Counted from the stretch's first letter, positions 1 to 10,779 are shown. The stretch is DNA of 64,000 nt from Symsagittifera roscoffensis (GCF_963678635.1 NC_087068.1:34233436-34297435), one strand, 5' to 3'. Numbers and translations are program-made. The notes: generated from the sequence alone by a model not told the origin.

Positions 1-293
1 CCCCGTACTTCTGGCTTGTTAAGTAGGCGCTCTACCTTTTGACCTACATCCCATGGTTATCAAATCTCGCGCAATTTTTTTTCGCTGAGTCAGCAACTAT
101 GAACTTTTTCTTTTCGTTCGCAGAAAATCTACTTGTTAGGAATTTCAATATGCAATAGATTATCTGGAGATAGCTATTAATATTTAATGAGTGACTCTAT
201 ATTTCGTTCGCAGAAAATCTACCTATTAGGATTTTCAATATGCAATAGATTATCTGGAGACAGTGATTACCATTTATTGAGTGGATCTAGTTT

Positions 294-365
294 TGGAGAT
301 CCCGGGCTTAATCCCCGTACCTCTCGCATGCAAAGCGAGCGCTCTACCATTTGAGCTACATCCCC
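294..365 (-). pseudogene. tRNA-Ala-like (UGC), copy A1
   Basis: Anticodon stem is perfect with UGC in the loop. The T arm is one base short and the 3' acceptor strand is altered. Confidence 0.7.
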
Positions 366-733
366 ATAGTTTAGAACTGTCGAGGAAGCCTTTGTTTCAG
401 TCGGCAAACAAGAGGTTATAAATTTTCTGGGAAGGTATTTCTTGTATAAGACTTCAATTTTCATTAGTTTTCTGAAGAAAGTTAATTAATTGTTCAATTT
501 CCTTAACTTCGGAGATGCGGGGTATTGCTCCCCGTAGTTCTGGCTTGTTAAGTAGGCGCTCTACCATTTGACCTACATCCCATGGTTATCAAATCTCGCG
601 GAATTATTTTTTCGCTTAGTCAGCAACTATGAAGTTTTTCTTTTCGTTCGCAGAAAATCTACTTGGTAGGAATTTCAATGTGCAATAGATTATCTGGAGA
701 CAGTGATTACCATTTGATGAGTCGATCTAGTTT

Positions 734-806
734 TGGAGATCCGGGGCATCAATCCCCGTACCTCTCGCATGCAAAGCAAGCGCTCTACCATTTGAGCTAC
801 ATCCCC
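734..806 (-). tRNA. tRNA-Ala-like (UGC), copy A2
   Basis: Full 73-nt cloverleaf. The anticodon stem has one G-U pair, the T stem is intact, and the only clear fault is a mismatch at the base of the acceptor stem. Confidence 0.65.
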
Positions 807-1174
807 ATAGTTTACAACTGTCGAGGAAGCTTTTGTTTCAGTCGGCAAACAAGAGGTTATAAATTTTCTGGGAAGGTATTTCTTGTATAAGACTTCAATA
901 TTCAGTAGTTTTCTGAAGAAAGTTAATTAATTGCTCGATGTCCTTAACTTCGGAGATGCGGGGTATTGCTCCCCGTACTTCTGGCTGGCTAAGTAGGCGA
1001 TCTACCATTTGACCTACATCCCATGTTTATCAAATCTCGCGGACTTTTTTTTTCGATTAGTCAGCAACTACGAAGCTTTTATTTTCGTTCGCAGAAAATC
1101 TACTTGTTAGGAATTTCAATATGCAATAGATTATCTGGAGATAGTGATTACCATTGGATGAGTGGCTCTACTTT

Positions 1175-1246
1175 TGGAGATGCGGGCATCGATCCCCGTA
1201 CCTCTCGCATGCAAAGCGAGCCCTCTACCATTTAAGCTACATCCCC
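1175..1246 (-). pseudogene. tRNA-Ala-like (UGC), copy A3
   Basis: The T stem is missing one base and the D stem carries changes (GCTT). Confidence 0.65.
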
Positions 1247-1612
1247 ATAGTTCAGAACTGTCGAGGAAGCCTTTGTTTCAGTCGGCAAACAAGAGGTTAT
1301 AAATTTTCTGGGAAGGTATTTTTTGTATAAGACTTCAATTTTCAGTAGTTTTCTGAAGAAAGTTAATAATTGTTCAATGTCCTTAACTTCGGAGATGCGG
1401 GGTATTGCTCCCCGTACTTCTAGCTTGTGAAGTAGGCTCTCTACCATTTGACCTACATCCCATGGTTATCAATTCTCGCGCAATTTTTTTTCGCTGAGTC
1501 AGCAACTATGAACTTTTTCTTTTCGTTCGCAGAAAATCTACTTGTTAGGAATTTCAATATGCAATAGATTATCTGGAGACAGTCATTACCATTTATTGAG
1601 TGGATCTAGTTT

Positions 1613-1684
1613 TGGAGATCCCGGGCTTAGATCCCCGTACCTCTCGCATGCAAAGCGAGCGCTCTACCATTTGAGCTACATCCC
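1613..1684 (-). pseudogene. tRNA-Ala-like (UGC), copy A4
   Basis: Good D and anticodon arms. The T arm and the first acceptor base are altered. Confidence 0.65.
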
Positions 1685-2052
1685 AATAGTTTAGAACTGT
1701 CGAGGAAGCCTTTGTTTCAGTCGGCAAACAAGAGGTTATAAATTTTCTGGGAAGGTATTTCTTGTATAAGACTTCAATTTTCATTAGTTTTCTGAAGAAA
1801 GTTAATTAATTGTTCAATGTCCTTAACTTCGGAGATGCGGGGTATTGCTCCCCCTAGTTCTGGCTTGTTAAGTAGGCGCTCTACCATTTGACCTACATCC
1901 CATGGTTATCAAATCTCGCGAAATTTTTTTTCGCTTAGTCAGCAACTATGAAGTTTTTCTTTTCGTTCGCAGAAAATCTACTTGGTAGGAATTTCAATGT
2001 GCAATAGATTATCTGGAGACAGTCATTACCATTTATTGAGTGGATCTAGTTT

Positions 2053-2124
2053 TGGAGATCCCGGGCTTAGATCCCCGTACCTCTCGCATGCAAAGCGAGC
2101 GCTCTACCATTTGAGCTACATCCC
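2053..2124 (-). pseudogene. tRNA-Ala-like (UGC), copy A5
   Basis: Same sequence and same faults as the copy 440 bp before it, showing unit-level copying. Confidence 0.65.
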
Positions 2125-2491
2125 AATAGTTCAGAACTGTCGAGGAAGCCTTTGTTTCAGTCGGCAAACAAGAGGTTATAAATTTTCTGGGAAGGTATTT
2201 TTTGTATAAGACTTCAATTTTCAGTAGTTTTCTGAAGAAAGTTAATAATTGTTCAATGTCCTTAACTTCGGAGATGCGGGGTATTGCTCCCCGTACTTCT
2301 AGCTTGTGAAGTAGGCTCTCTACCATTTGACCTACATCCCATGGTTATCAAATCTCGCGAAATTTTTTTTCGCTTAGTCAGCAACTATGAAGTTTTTCTT
2401 TTCGTTCGCAGAAAATCTACTTGGTAGGAATTTCAATGTGCAATAGATTATCTGGAGACAGTGATTACCATTTGATGAGTCGATCTAGTTT

Positions 2492-2564
2492 TGGAGATCC
2501 GGGGCATCGATCCCCGTGCCTCTCGCATGCAAAGCGAGCGCTCTACCATTTGAGCTACATCCCC
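2492..2564 (-). tRNA. tRNA-Ala-like (UGC), copy A6
   Basis: One of the most complete copies: D, anticodon and T arms all pair. Only the last acceptor pair (7-66) is broken. Confidence 0.7.
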
Positions 2565-2931
2565 ATAGTTTACAACTGTCGAGGAAGCCTTTGTTTCAGT
2601 CGGCAAACAAGAGGTTATAAATTTTCTGGGAAGGTATTTTTTGTATAAGACTTCAATATTCAGTAGTTTTCTGAAGAAAGTTAATTAATTGCTCGATGTC
2701 CTTAACTTCGGAGATGCGGGGTATTGCTCCCCGTACTTCTGGCTGGCTAAGTAGGGGATCTACCATTTGACCTACATCCCATGTTTATCAAATCTCGCGT
2801 ATTTTTTTTTCGCTTAGTCAGCAACTACGAAGCTTTTATTTTCGTTCGCAGAAAATCTACTTGTTAGGAATTTCAATATGCAATAGATTATCTGGAGATA
2901 GTGATTACCATTCGATGAGTGGCTCTACTTT

Positions 2932-3003
2932 TGGAGATGCGGGCATCGATCCCCGTACCTCTCGCATGCAAAGCGAGTGCTCTACCATTTTAGCTACACC
3001 CCC
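2932..3003 (-). pseudogene. tRNA-Ala-like (UGC), copy A7
   Basis: The T stem is one base short and the D stem reads GCTA. Confidence 0.6.
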
Positions 3004-3371
3004 ATAGTTTCGAACTGTCGAGGAAGCTTTTGTTTCAGTCGGCAAACAAGAGGTTATAAATTTTCTGGTAAGGTATTTCTTGTACAAGATTTCAATACTC
3101 AGTAGTTTTCTAAAGAAAGTTATTTAAATACTCGATGTCCTTAACTTCGAAGATGCGGGGTATTACTCCCCGTACTTCTGGCTTGTTAAGTAGGCGCTCT
3201 ACCATTTGACCTACATCCCATGGGTATCAAATCTCGCTGAATTTTTTTTTCGCTTAGTCAGCAACTATGAAGTTTTTCTTTTCGTTCGCAGAAAATCTAC
3301 TTGTTAGGAAATTCAATGTGCAATAGATTATCTGGAGACAGTGATTACCATTTGATGAGTCGATCTAGTTT

Positions 3372-3444
3372 TGGAGATCCGGGGCATCGATCCCCGTACC
3401 TCTTGCAATTAAAGCGAGCGCTCTACCATTTGAGCTACATCCCC
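3372..3444 (-). pseudogene. tRNA-Ala-like with UAA in the anticodon position, copy A8
   Basis: The anticodon loop is mutated to TTTAATT, so the triplet is UAA (leucine) in an otherwise Ala-type body. Confidence 0.6.
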
Positions 3445-3812
3445 ATAGTTTACAACTGTCGAGGAAGCCTTTGTTTGAGTCGGCAAACAAGAGGTTATAA
3501 AATTTCTGGGCGGGTATTTCTTGTATAAGACTTCAATATTCAGTAATTTTCTGAAGAAAGTTAATTAATTGCTCGATGTCCTTAACTTCGGAGATGCGGG
3601 GTTTTGCTCCCCGTACTTCTGGCTGGCTAAGTAGGCGATCTACCATTTGACCTACATCCCATGTTTATCAAGTCTCGCGGATTTTTTTTTTCGCTTAGTC
3701 AGCAACTACGAAGCTTTCAATTATGTTCGCAGAAAATCTACTTGTTAGGAATTTCAATATGCAATAAATTATCTGGAGATCGTGATTACCTTTTGATGAG
3801 TGGCTCTACTTT

Positions 3813-3884
3813 TGGAGATGCGGGCATCGATCCCCGTACCTCTCGCATGCAAAGCGAGCGCTCTACCATTTGAGCTACATCCCC
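3813..3884 (-). pseudogene. tRNA-Ala-like (UGC), copy A9
   Basis: Perfect anticodon arm. The T stem lacks one base. Repeated unchanged at 5380-5451. Confidence 0.65.
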
Positions 3885-4247
3885 ATAGTTTAGAACTGTC
3901 GAGGAAGCTTTTGTTTCAGTCGGCAAACAAGAGGTTATAAATTTTTTGGGAAGGTATTTCTTGTACAAGATTTCAATATTCAGTAGTTTTCGAAAGAAAG
4001 TTATTTAAATACTCGATGTCCTTAACTTCGGAGATGCGGGGTATTGCTCCCCGTACTTCTGGCTTGATAAGTGGGCGCTCTACCATTTGACCTTCATCCC
4101 CATTACTATCAAATCTCGCGGAAAGTTTTTTTCGCTTAGTCAGCAACTATGAAGTTTTTCTTCGCAGAAAATCTACTTGTTAGCAATTTCAATATGCAAT
4201 AGATTATCTGGAGATAGTGATTACCATTTAATGAGTGGCTCTACTTT

Positions 4248-4320
4248 TGGAGATGCGGGGCATCGATCCCCGTACCTCTAGCATGCAAAGCGAGCGCTCT
4301 ACCATTTGAGCTACATCCCC
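4248..4320 (-). tRNA. tRNA-Ala-like (UGC), copy A10
   Basis: Acceptor, D and T arms are canonical. The anticodon stem has one mismatch. Repeated at 5815-5887. Confidence 0.7.
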
Positions 4321-4684
4321 ATCGTTTAGAACTGTCGAGGAAGCCTTTGTTTCAGTCGGCAAACATGAGGTTAAAATTTTTCTTGGAAGGTATTTCTTGT
4401 ATAAGACTTCAATTTTCAGTAGTTTTCTGAAGAAAGTTAATTAATTGCTCGATGTCCTTAACTTCGGAGATGCCGGGTATTGCTCCCCGTACTTCTGTCT
4501 TGCTAAGTAGGCGCTCTACCATTTGACCTACATCCCATGTTTATCAAATCTCGCGGAATTTTTTTTCGCTTAGTCAACTATGAAGTTTTTCTTTTCGTTC
4601 GCAGAAAATCTACTTGTAAGGAATTTCAATCTGCAATAGATTATCTGGAGATAATGATTAGCATTTAATGAGTGGCTCTAAATT

Positions 4685-4752
4685 TGAAGATGCGGGGCAT
4701 TGATCCCCGTACCTCTCGCATGCTAAGCGAGCGCACTAACATTTGAGCTACA
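4685..4752 (-). pseudogene. tRNA-Ala-like (AGC), copy A11, 5' end lost
   Basis: The anticodon reads AGC. The 5' acceptor strand is replaced by an ATCTCGCGGAAT spacer element. Confidence 0.65.
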
Positions 4753-4771
4753 AATCTCGCGGAATTTTTTT

Positions 4772-4795
4772 TATCAAATCTCGCCGAATTTGATA
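4772..4795. repeat. 8-bp inverted repeat (hairpin) beside a truncated tRNA
   Basis: TATCAAAT and ATTTGATA face each other across an 8-base gap, next to three copies of the ATCTCGCGGAA spacer element. A second copy sits at 6339-6362 in the duplicated block. Confidence 0.7.
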
Positions 4796-4938
4796 AGAAT
4801 CTCGCGGAACTTTTTTTCGCTTAGTCAGCAACTATGAAGTTTTTCTTTTCGTTCGCAAAAAGTCTACTTGTTAGGAATTTCAATATGCAATAGATTATCT
4901 GGAGACAGTGGTTACCATTTGATGAGTGACTCTAGTTT

Positions 4939-5011
4939 TGGAGGTGCGGGGCATCGATCTTCGTACCTCTCGCATGCAAAGCGAGCTCTTAACCATTTGA
5001 GCTACATCCCC
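4939..5011 (-). pseudogene. tRNA-Ala-like (UGC), copy A12
   Basis: The T stem is mismatched (CGAAG against CCCCG) and the D side is altered. Confidence 0.6.
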
Positions 5012-5379
5012 ATAGTTTTGAACTGTCGAGGAAGCCTTTGTTTCAGTCGGCAAACAAGAGGTTATAAAATTTCTGGGCGGGTATTTCTTGTATAAGACTT
5101 CAATATTCAGTAATTTTCTGAAGAAAGTTAATTAATTGCTCGATGTCCTTAACTTCGGAGATGCGGGGTTTTGCTCCCCGTACTTCTGGCTGGCTAAGTA
5201 GGCGATCTACCATTTGACCTACATCCCATGTTTATCAAGTCTCGCGGATTTTTTTTTTCGCTTAGTCAGCAACTACGAAGCTTTCAATTATGTTCGCAGA
5301 AAATCTACTTGTTAGGAATTTCAATATGCAATAAATTATCTGGAGATCGTGATTACCTTTTGATGAGTGGCTCTACTTT

Positions 5380-5451
5380 TGGAGATGCGGGCATCGATCC
5401 CCGTACCTCTCGCATGCAAAGCGAGCGCTCTACCATTTGAGCTACATCCCC
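5380..5451 (-). pseudogene. tRNA-Ala-like (UGC), copy A13
   Basis: Duplicate of 3813-3884 within the 1567-bp block. Confidence 0.65.
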
Positions 5452-5814
5452 ATAGTTTAGAACTGTCGAGGAAGCTTTTGTTTCAGTCGGCAAACAAGAG
5501 GTTATAAATTTTTTGGGAAGGTATTTCTTGTACAAGATTTCAATATTCAGTAGTTTTCGAAAGAAAGTTATTTAAATACTCGATGTCCTTAACTTCGGAG
5601 ATGCGGGGTATTGCTCCCCGTACTTCTGGCTTGATAAGTGGGCGCTCTACCATTTGACCTTCATCCCCATTACTATCAAATCTCGCGGAAAGTTTTTTTC
5701 GCTTAGTCAGCAACTATGAAGTTTTTCTTCGCAGAAAATCTACTTGTTAGGAATTTCAATATGCAATAGATTATCTGGAGATAGTGATTACCATTTAATG
5801 AGTGGCTCTACTTT

Positions 5815-5887
5815 TGGAGATGCGGGGCATCGATCCCCGTACCTCTAGCATGCAAAGCGAGCGCTCTACCATTTGAGCTACATCCCC
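5815..5887 (-). tRNA. tRNA-Ala-like (UGC), copy A14
   Basis: Duplicate of 4248-4320, with the same single anticodon-stem mismatch. Confidence 0.7.
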
Positions 5888-6251
5888 ATCGTTTAGAACT
5901 GTCGAGGAAGCCTTTGTTTCAGTCGGCAAACATGAGGTTAAAATTTTTCTTGGAAGGTATTTCTTGTATAAGACTTCAATTTTCAGTAGTTTTCTGAAGA
6001 AAGTTAATTAATTGCTCGATGTCCTTAACTTCGGAGATGCCGGGTATTGCTCCCCGTACTTCTGTCTTGCTAAGTAGGCGCTCTACCATTTGACCTACAT
6101 CCCATGTTTATCAAATCTCGCGGAATTTTTTTTCGCTTAGTCAACTATGAAGTTTTTCTTTTCGTTCGCAGAAAATCTACTTGTAAGGAATTTCAATCTG
6201 CAATAGATTATCTGGAGATAATGATTAGCATTTAATGAGTGGCTCTAAATT

Positions 6252-6319
6252 TGAAGATGCGGGGCATTGATCCCCGTACCTCTCGCATGCTAAGCGAGCG
6301 CACTAACATTTGAGCTACA
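6252..6319 (-). pseudogene. tRNA-Ala-like (AGC), copy A15, 5' end lost
   Basis: Duplicate of 4685-4752. Confidence 0.65.
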
Positions 6320-6505
6320 AATCTCGCGGAATTTTTTTTATCAAATCTCGCCGAATTTGATAAGAATCTCGCGGAACTTTTTTTCGCTTAGTCAGCAACT
6401 ATGAAGTTTTTCTTTTCGTTCGCAAAAAGTCTACTTGTTAGGAATTTCAATATGCAATAGATTATCTGGAGACAGTGGTTACCATTTGATGAGTGACTCT
6501 AGTTT

Positions 6506-6578
6506 TGGAGGTGCGGGGCATCGATCTTCGTACCTCTCGCATGCAAAGCGAGCTCTTAACCATTTGAGCTACATCCCC
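6506..6578 (-). pseudogene. tRNA-Ala-like (UGC), copy A16
   Basis: Duplicate of 4939-5011. The 1567-bp identity ends about 50 bp beyond it. Confidence 0.6.
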
Positions 6579-6930
6579 ATAGTTTTGAACTGTCGAGGAA
6601 GCCTTTGTTTCAGTCGGCAAACAAGAGGTTACAATTTTTCTTGGATGGTATTTCTTGTATAAGACTTCAATTTTCAGTAGTTTTCTGAAGAAAGTTATTA
6701 ATTTTTCAATGTCCTTAACTTCGGATATGCGGGGCATTGCTTCCCGTACTTCTGGCTTGCTAAGTAGGCGCTCTACTATTTGACCTACATCCCATGTTTA
6801 CCAAAATCTCGCGGAATTTTTTTTCGCTGAAGTTTTTCTTTTCGTTCGCAGAAAATCTAATTGTTCGGAATTTCAATATGCACTAGATTATCTGGAGATA
6901 GTGATTACCTTTAGATGAGTCGATCTAGTT

Positions 6931-7004
6931 TGGGACAGCCGGGGCATCGATCCCCGTACCTCTAGCATGCAAAGCGAGCGCTCTACCATTTGAGCTACGT
7001 CCCC
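6931..7004 (-). pseudogene. tRNA-Ala-like (UGC), copy A17
   Basis: One extra base in the 3' acceptor strand. T arm intact. Confidence 0.6.
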
Positions 7005-7371
7005 ATAGTTTAGAACTGTCGAGGAAGCTTTTGTTTCAGTCGGCAAACAAGAGGTTATAAATTTTCTGGGAAGGTATTTCTTGTAGAAGATTTCAGTATT
7101 CAGTAGTTTTCTGAAGAAAGTTAATTAAATACTCGATGTCCTTAACTTTGGAGATGCGGAGTATTGCCCCCCGTACTTCTAGCTTGATAAGTGGGCGCTC
7201 TACCAATTTACCTACATCCCATGTTCATCAAATCTCGCGGAATTTTTTTTCGCTTAGTCAGCAACTATGAAGTTTTTCTTTTCGTTCGCAGAAAATCCAC
7301 TTGTTAGGAATTTCAATATGCAATAGATTATCTTGAGATAGTGATTACCATTTGATGAGTGGCTCTAATTT

Positions 7372-7444
7372 TGGAGATTCGGGGCAACGATCTCAGTACC
7401 TCTCGCATGCAAAGAGAGCGCTTTATCATTTGAGCTACATCCCC
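7372..7444 (-). pseudogene. tRNA-Ala-like (UGC), copy A18
   Basis: The T stem and D region each carry mismatches. Confidence 0.55.
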
Positions 7445-7811
7445 ATAGTTTAGAACTGTCGAAGAAGCTTTTGTTTCAGTCGGCAAACAACAGGTTATAA
7501 ATTTTCTGGGAAGGTATTCCTTGTACAAGATTTCAATATTCAGTAGTTTTCTGAAGAAAGTTAATTAAATACTCGATGTCCTTAACTTTGGAGATGCGGA
7601 GTATTGCTCCCCGTACTTCTGGCTTGATAAGTGGGCGCTCTACCAATTGACCTACATCCCATGTTCATCAAATCTCGCGGAATTTTTTTTCGCTTAGTCA
7701 GCAAATATGAAGTTTTTATTTTCGTTCGCAGAAAATCTACTTGTTAGGAATTTCAATATGCAATAGATTATTTTGAGATAGTGATTACCATTTGATGAGT
7801 GGCTCTAGTTT

Positions 7812-7884
7812 TGGAGATTAGGAGCTTCGATCCCGGTACTTCTCGCATGCAAAGAGAACGCTCTACCATTTGAGCTACATCCCC
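7812..7884 (-). pseudogene. tRNA-Ala-like (UGC), copy A19
   Basis: T stem and 3' acceptor strand are degraded. The anticodon loop is kept. Confidence 0.55.
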
Positions 7885-8252
7885 ATAGTTTAGAACTGTC
7901 GAAGCAGCTTTTGTTTCAGTCGGCAAACAAGAGGTTATAATTTTTCTGGGAAGGTATTCCTTGTACAAGATTTCAATATTCAGTAGTTTTCTGAAGAAAG
8001 TTAATTAAATACTCGATGTCCTTAACTTTGGAGATGCGGGGTATTGCTCCCCGTATTTCTGGCTCGATAAGTGGGCGCTCTACCATTTGACCTTCATCCC
8101 CATTACTATCAAATCTCGCGGAAGTTTTTTTCGCTTAGTCAGCAACTATGAAGTTTTTCTTTTCGTTCGCAGAAAATCTACTTGTTAGGAATTTCAATAT
8201 GCAATAGAATATCTGGAGATATTGATTTCCATTTGATAAGTGGCTCTAGTTT

Positions 8253-8325
8253 TGGAGATGCGTGGCATCAATCCCCGTACCTCTCGCATGCAAAGCGAGC
8301 GCTCTACCATTTGAGCTACATCCCC
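8253..8325 (-). tRNA. tRNA-Ala-like (UGC), copy A20
   Basis: Acceptor, D and anticodon arms are canonical. There is one mismatch in the T stem. Confidence 0.7.
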
Positions 8326-8693
8326 ATTGTTTACAACTGTCGAGGAAGCCTTTGTTTCAGTCGGCAAACAAGAGGTTATAAATTTTCTGGGAAGGTATTT
8401 TTTGTATAAGACTTCAATATTCACTAGTTTTCTGAAGAAAGTTAATTAATTGCTCGATGTCCTTAACTTCGGAGATGCGGGGAATTGCTCCCCGTACTCC
8501 TGGCTTGATAAGTGGGCCCTCTACCATTTGACCTTCATCCCCATTACTATCAAATCTCGCGGAAGTTTTTTTCGCTTAGTCAGCAACTACGAAGTTTTTC
8601 TTTTCGTTCGCAGAAAATCTACTTGTTAGAAATTTCAATATGCAAAAGATAATCTAGAGATAGTGATTACCTTTTGATGAGTGGCTCTTGTTT

Positions 8694-8766
8694 TGTAATT
8701 GCGGTGCATCGATCACCGTACCTCTCGCATGCAAAGCGACCGCTCTACAAATTGAGCTACATCCCC
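8694..8766 (-). pseudogene. tRNA-Ala-like (UGC), copy A21, paired T-stem change
   Basis: The T stem reads CGGTG/CACCG where the family has CGGGG/CCCCG: both sides changed and still pair. The acceptor stem and the first anticodon-stem pair are broken. Confidence 0.6.
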
Positions 8767-9134
8767 ATAGTTTAGAACTGTCGAGGAAGCTTTTGTTTCA
8801 GTCGGGAAACAGGAGGTTATAAATTTTCTGGGAAGGTATTTTCTTTACAAGATTTCAATATTCAGTAGTTTTCTGGAGAAAGTTAATTAAATACTCGATG
8901 TCCTTAACTTTGGAGATGCGGGGTATTGCTCCCCGTATTTCTGGCTTTATAAGTGGGCGCTCTACCATTTGACCTTCATCCCCATTACAATCAAATCTTG
9001 CGGAAGTTTTTTTCGCTTAGTCAGCAACTATGAAGTTTTTCTTGCCGTTCGGAGAAAATCTACTTGTTAGGAATTTCAATATGCAATAGATTATCTGGAG
9101 ATAGTGATTACCTTTTGATAAGTGGCTCTAATTT

Positions 9135-9207
9135 TGGAGATGCGGGGCATTGATCCCCCTAGCTCTCGCATGCTAAGCGAGCGCTCTACCATTAGAGCTA
9201 CATCCCA
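9135..9207 (-). tRNA. tRNA-Ala-like (AGC), copy A22
   Basis: Perfect anticodon stem with AGC, the usual animal Ala anticodon. Faults are limited to the first acceptor base and one T-stem pair. Confidence 0.65.
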
Positions 9208-9574
9208 ATAGTTTAGAGCTGTCGAGGAAGCTTTTGTTTCAGTCGGGAAACAAGAGGTTATAAATTTTCTTGGAAGGTGTTTCTTGTATAAGACTTCAAT
9301 TTTCAGTAGTTTTCCGAAGAAAGTTAATTAATTGCTCGATGTCCTTAACTTCGGAGATGCCGGGTATTACTCCCCGTACTTCTGGTTTGCTAAGTAGGCG
9401 CTCTACCATTTGACCTTCATCCCATGTTTATCAAATCTCGCGAAATTTTTTTTCGCTTAGTCAGCAACTATGAAGTTTTTCTTTTCATTCGCAGAAAATC
9501 TACTTGTTAGGAATTTCAACATGCAATATATTATCTTGAGATAGTGATTAGCATTTGATGAGTGGCTCTATTTT

Positions 9575-9647
9575 TGGAGATGCGGGGCATCGATCCCCGT
9601 ACCTTTCGCATGCAAATCCAGCGCTCTACCATTTGAGCTACATTCCC
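9575..9647 (-). pseudogene. tRNA-Ala-like (UGC), copy A23
   Basis: Good T arm, broken anticodon stem. Last copy before the array changes orientation. Confidence 0.6.
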
Positions 9648-9908
9648 ATAGTTTTGAACTGTCGAGGAAGCTTTTGTTTCAGTCGGCAAACAAGAGGTTA
9701 TAAAATTTCTGGGAAGGTGTTTCTTGTACAAGATTTCAATATTCAGTAGTTTTCTGGAGAAAATTAATTGAGACCCTGTGTAATTGTTATTCGCTTTTTG
9801 AAGTAAAAACTAATGCACATTGAAACTTCATTCGGAAAGCAGACCTTTCGAGAAAAAACCTCATGGTTACCGATTGATCTCAAGACCTACGCGAGAGTTT
9901 TAAAGACC

Positions 9909-9981
9909 GAGGGTGTAGCTCAAATGATAGATCGCTCGCTGTGCTTGCGAGAGGTTCGGAGATGAAGGCCCTGCATCTCCA
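9909..9981 (+). pseudogene. tRNA-Ala-like (GUGC loop), copy C1
   Basis: First plus-strand copy. Acceptor reads GAGGGTG and the anticodon loop has drifted (CTGTGCTT). Confidence 0.55.
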
Positions 9982-10124
9982 TAACCTGAGACCTTACGTA
10001 ATCGTTATTCGCTTTCTGAAGAAAAACTATTGCATACTGAAACTTCTTTCCAGAAGCAGACTTTCTGAGAAAAACCTCATAGTTGCCGACTGAGCAAGAG
10101 AATTACGCGCTTGTTCTTAACAAC

Positions 10125-10197
10125 GGGGATGTACGTCAAATGGTAGAGCGCTCGCTTCGCATGCGAGAGGTACGGAGATCGATTCCCCGCATCTCCA
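10125..10197 (+). tRNA. tRNA-Ala-like (CGC), copy C2
   Basis: Canonical acceptor and anticodon arms. The D stem reads CGTC and one T-stem pair is broken. Confidence 0.65.
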
Positions 10198-10344
10198 AAA
10201 TATAAGACATTTCGAAATTGTTTGTTTTTCTCTTTCTGCAGAAAAACTATTGAACATTGAAACTTCAACCCAATTGCAGATCTACCAAGAAAAAACTCAG
10301 AATTGCCGACTGGACAAACTACCTACGCGATACTTTAACACAAA

Positions 10345-10417
10345 GTGGAGGTACCCCAAATGGTAGATCGCTCGCTTTGCTTGCGAGAGGTTCGGAGATA
10401 AACGCCCTGCATCTCCA
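10345..10417 (+). pseudogene. tRNA-Ala-like (UGC), copy C3
   Basis: GTGGAGG acceptor, D arm altered (CCCC), anticodon stem perfect. Confidence 0.6.
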
Positions 10418-10563
10418 TAACCTGAGACCTTGCGTAATTGTTGTTTGCTTTCTGAAGAAAAAGTATTGCACATTGAAAATTCTTAACAGAAGCAGACTTT
10501 CTGCGACAAAAAACCTCATAGTTGCCGACTGAGAATGAGACCTACGCGATAGATCTTAACAAC

Positions 10564-10635
10564 GGGGATGTAGCTCTAATGGTAGAGCGCTCCCTTCGCA
10601 TGCCAGAGGAACCGATATCAATGCCCAATATCTCC
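10564..10635 (+). pseudogene. tRNA-Ala-like (CGC), copy C4
   Basis: Good 5' half. Anticodon stem and T arm degraded. Confidence 0.6.
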
Positions 10636-10779
10636 AAAACTTAGGACATTTCGTGAGTGTTTTTCTCTTTCTGCAGAAAAACTATTGCACATTGAAACTT
10701 CAACCCAATAGCAGATCTACCAAGAAAAAACTCAGAATTGCCGACTGGACAAACTACCTACGCTATACTTTAACACAAC

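Larger units (their letters stand above)
3480..6613 (-). repeat. 1567-bp near-identical tandem duplication
   Basis: The segment 3480-5046 is repeated at 5047-6613 with an offset of exactly 1567 bp. The only difference noticed is at about 4174/5741 (TTAGCAATTTC against TTAGGAATTTC). Other units of the array differ far more, so this event is recent. Flanking sequence diverges sharply after GAGGTTA at about 5064 and 6631. Confidence 0.88.
510..9423 (-). pseudogene. Decayed tRNA-Ala family B copies (about 20, interspersed)
   Basis: B-type copies lie at about 511-581, 952-1022, 1391-1461, 1831-1901, 2270-2340, 2710-2780, 3149-3219, 3590-3660, 4030-4101, 4466-4535, 5157-5227, 5597-5668, 6033-6102, 6723-6792, 7150-7220, 7590-7660, 8030-8101, 8471-8542, 8932-9003 and 9353-9423; a partial one starts the window (1-53). 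Acceptor and T stem are recognisable, but the anticodon stem (CCTAC against GCCAG) cannot pair. Loops read AAC, AGC, ATC or similar, consistent with descent from an Ala-AGC gene. Confidence 0.75.
1..9770 (-). repeat. tRNA-Ala-derived satellite array, minus orientation
   Basis: A tandem array fills this stretch. Each unit of about 440 bp holds two tRNA-Ala-like sequences on the minus strand separated by about 145 bp of conserved spacer. The A-type copy usually keeps a UGC anticodon loop and good stems. The B-type copy keeps the acceptor, D and T arms but has a mismatched anticodon stem. The spacer always contains a box reading TTCGTTCGCAGAAAATCTAC and a TTTTTTTTCGCTTAGTCAGC box. Both copy types keep sequences resembling the internal Pol III A and B boxes, but nearly every copy has at least one structural defect, so the array looks like decaying satellite DNA and not a working tRNA cluster. 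Short open frames here are only translations of the repeat. Confidence 0.9.

Noticed and set aside
267-9749. Repeated small open frames of 60-97 codons in the Ala array
   Set aside because: They are translations of tRNA plus spacer on either strand; the same peptides recur with each unit and have no independent coding signal.
1-9770. CRISPR array
   Set aside because: Regular spacing, but the spacers are also repeated and each unit holds a cloverleaf; the genome is animal.
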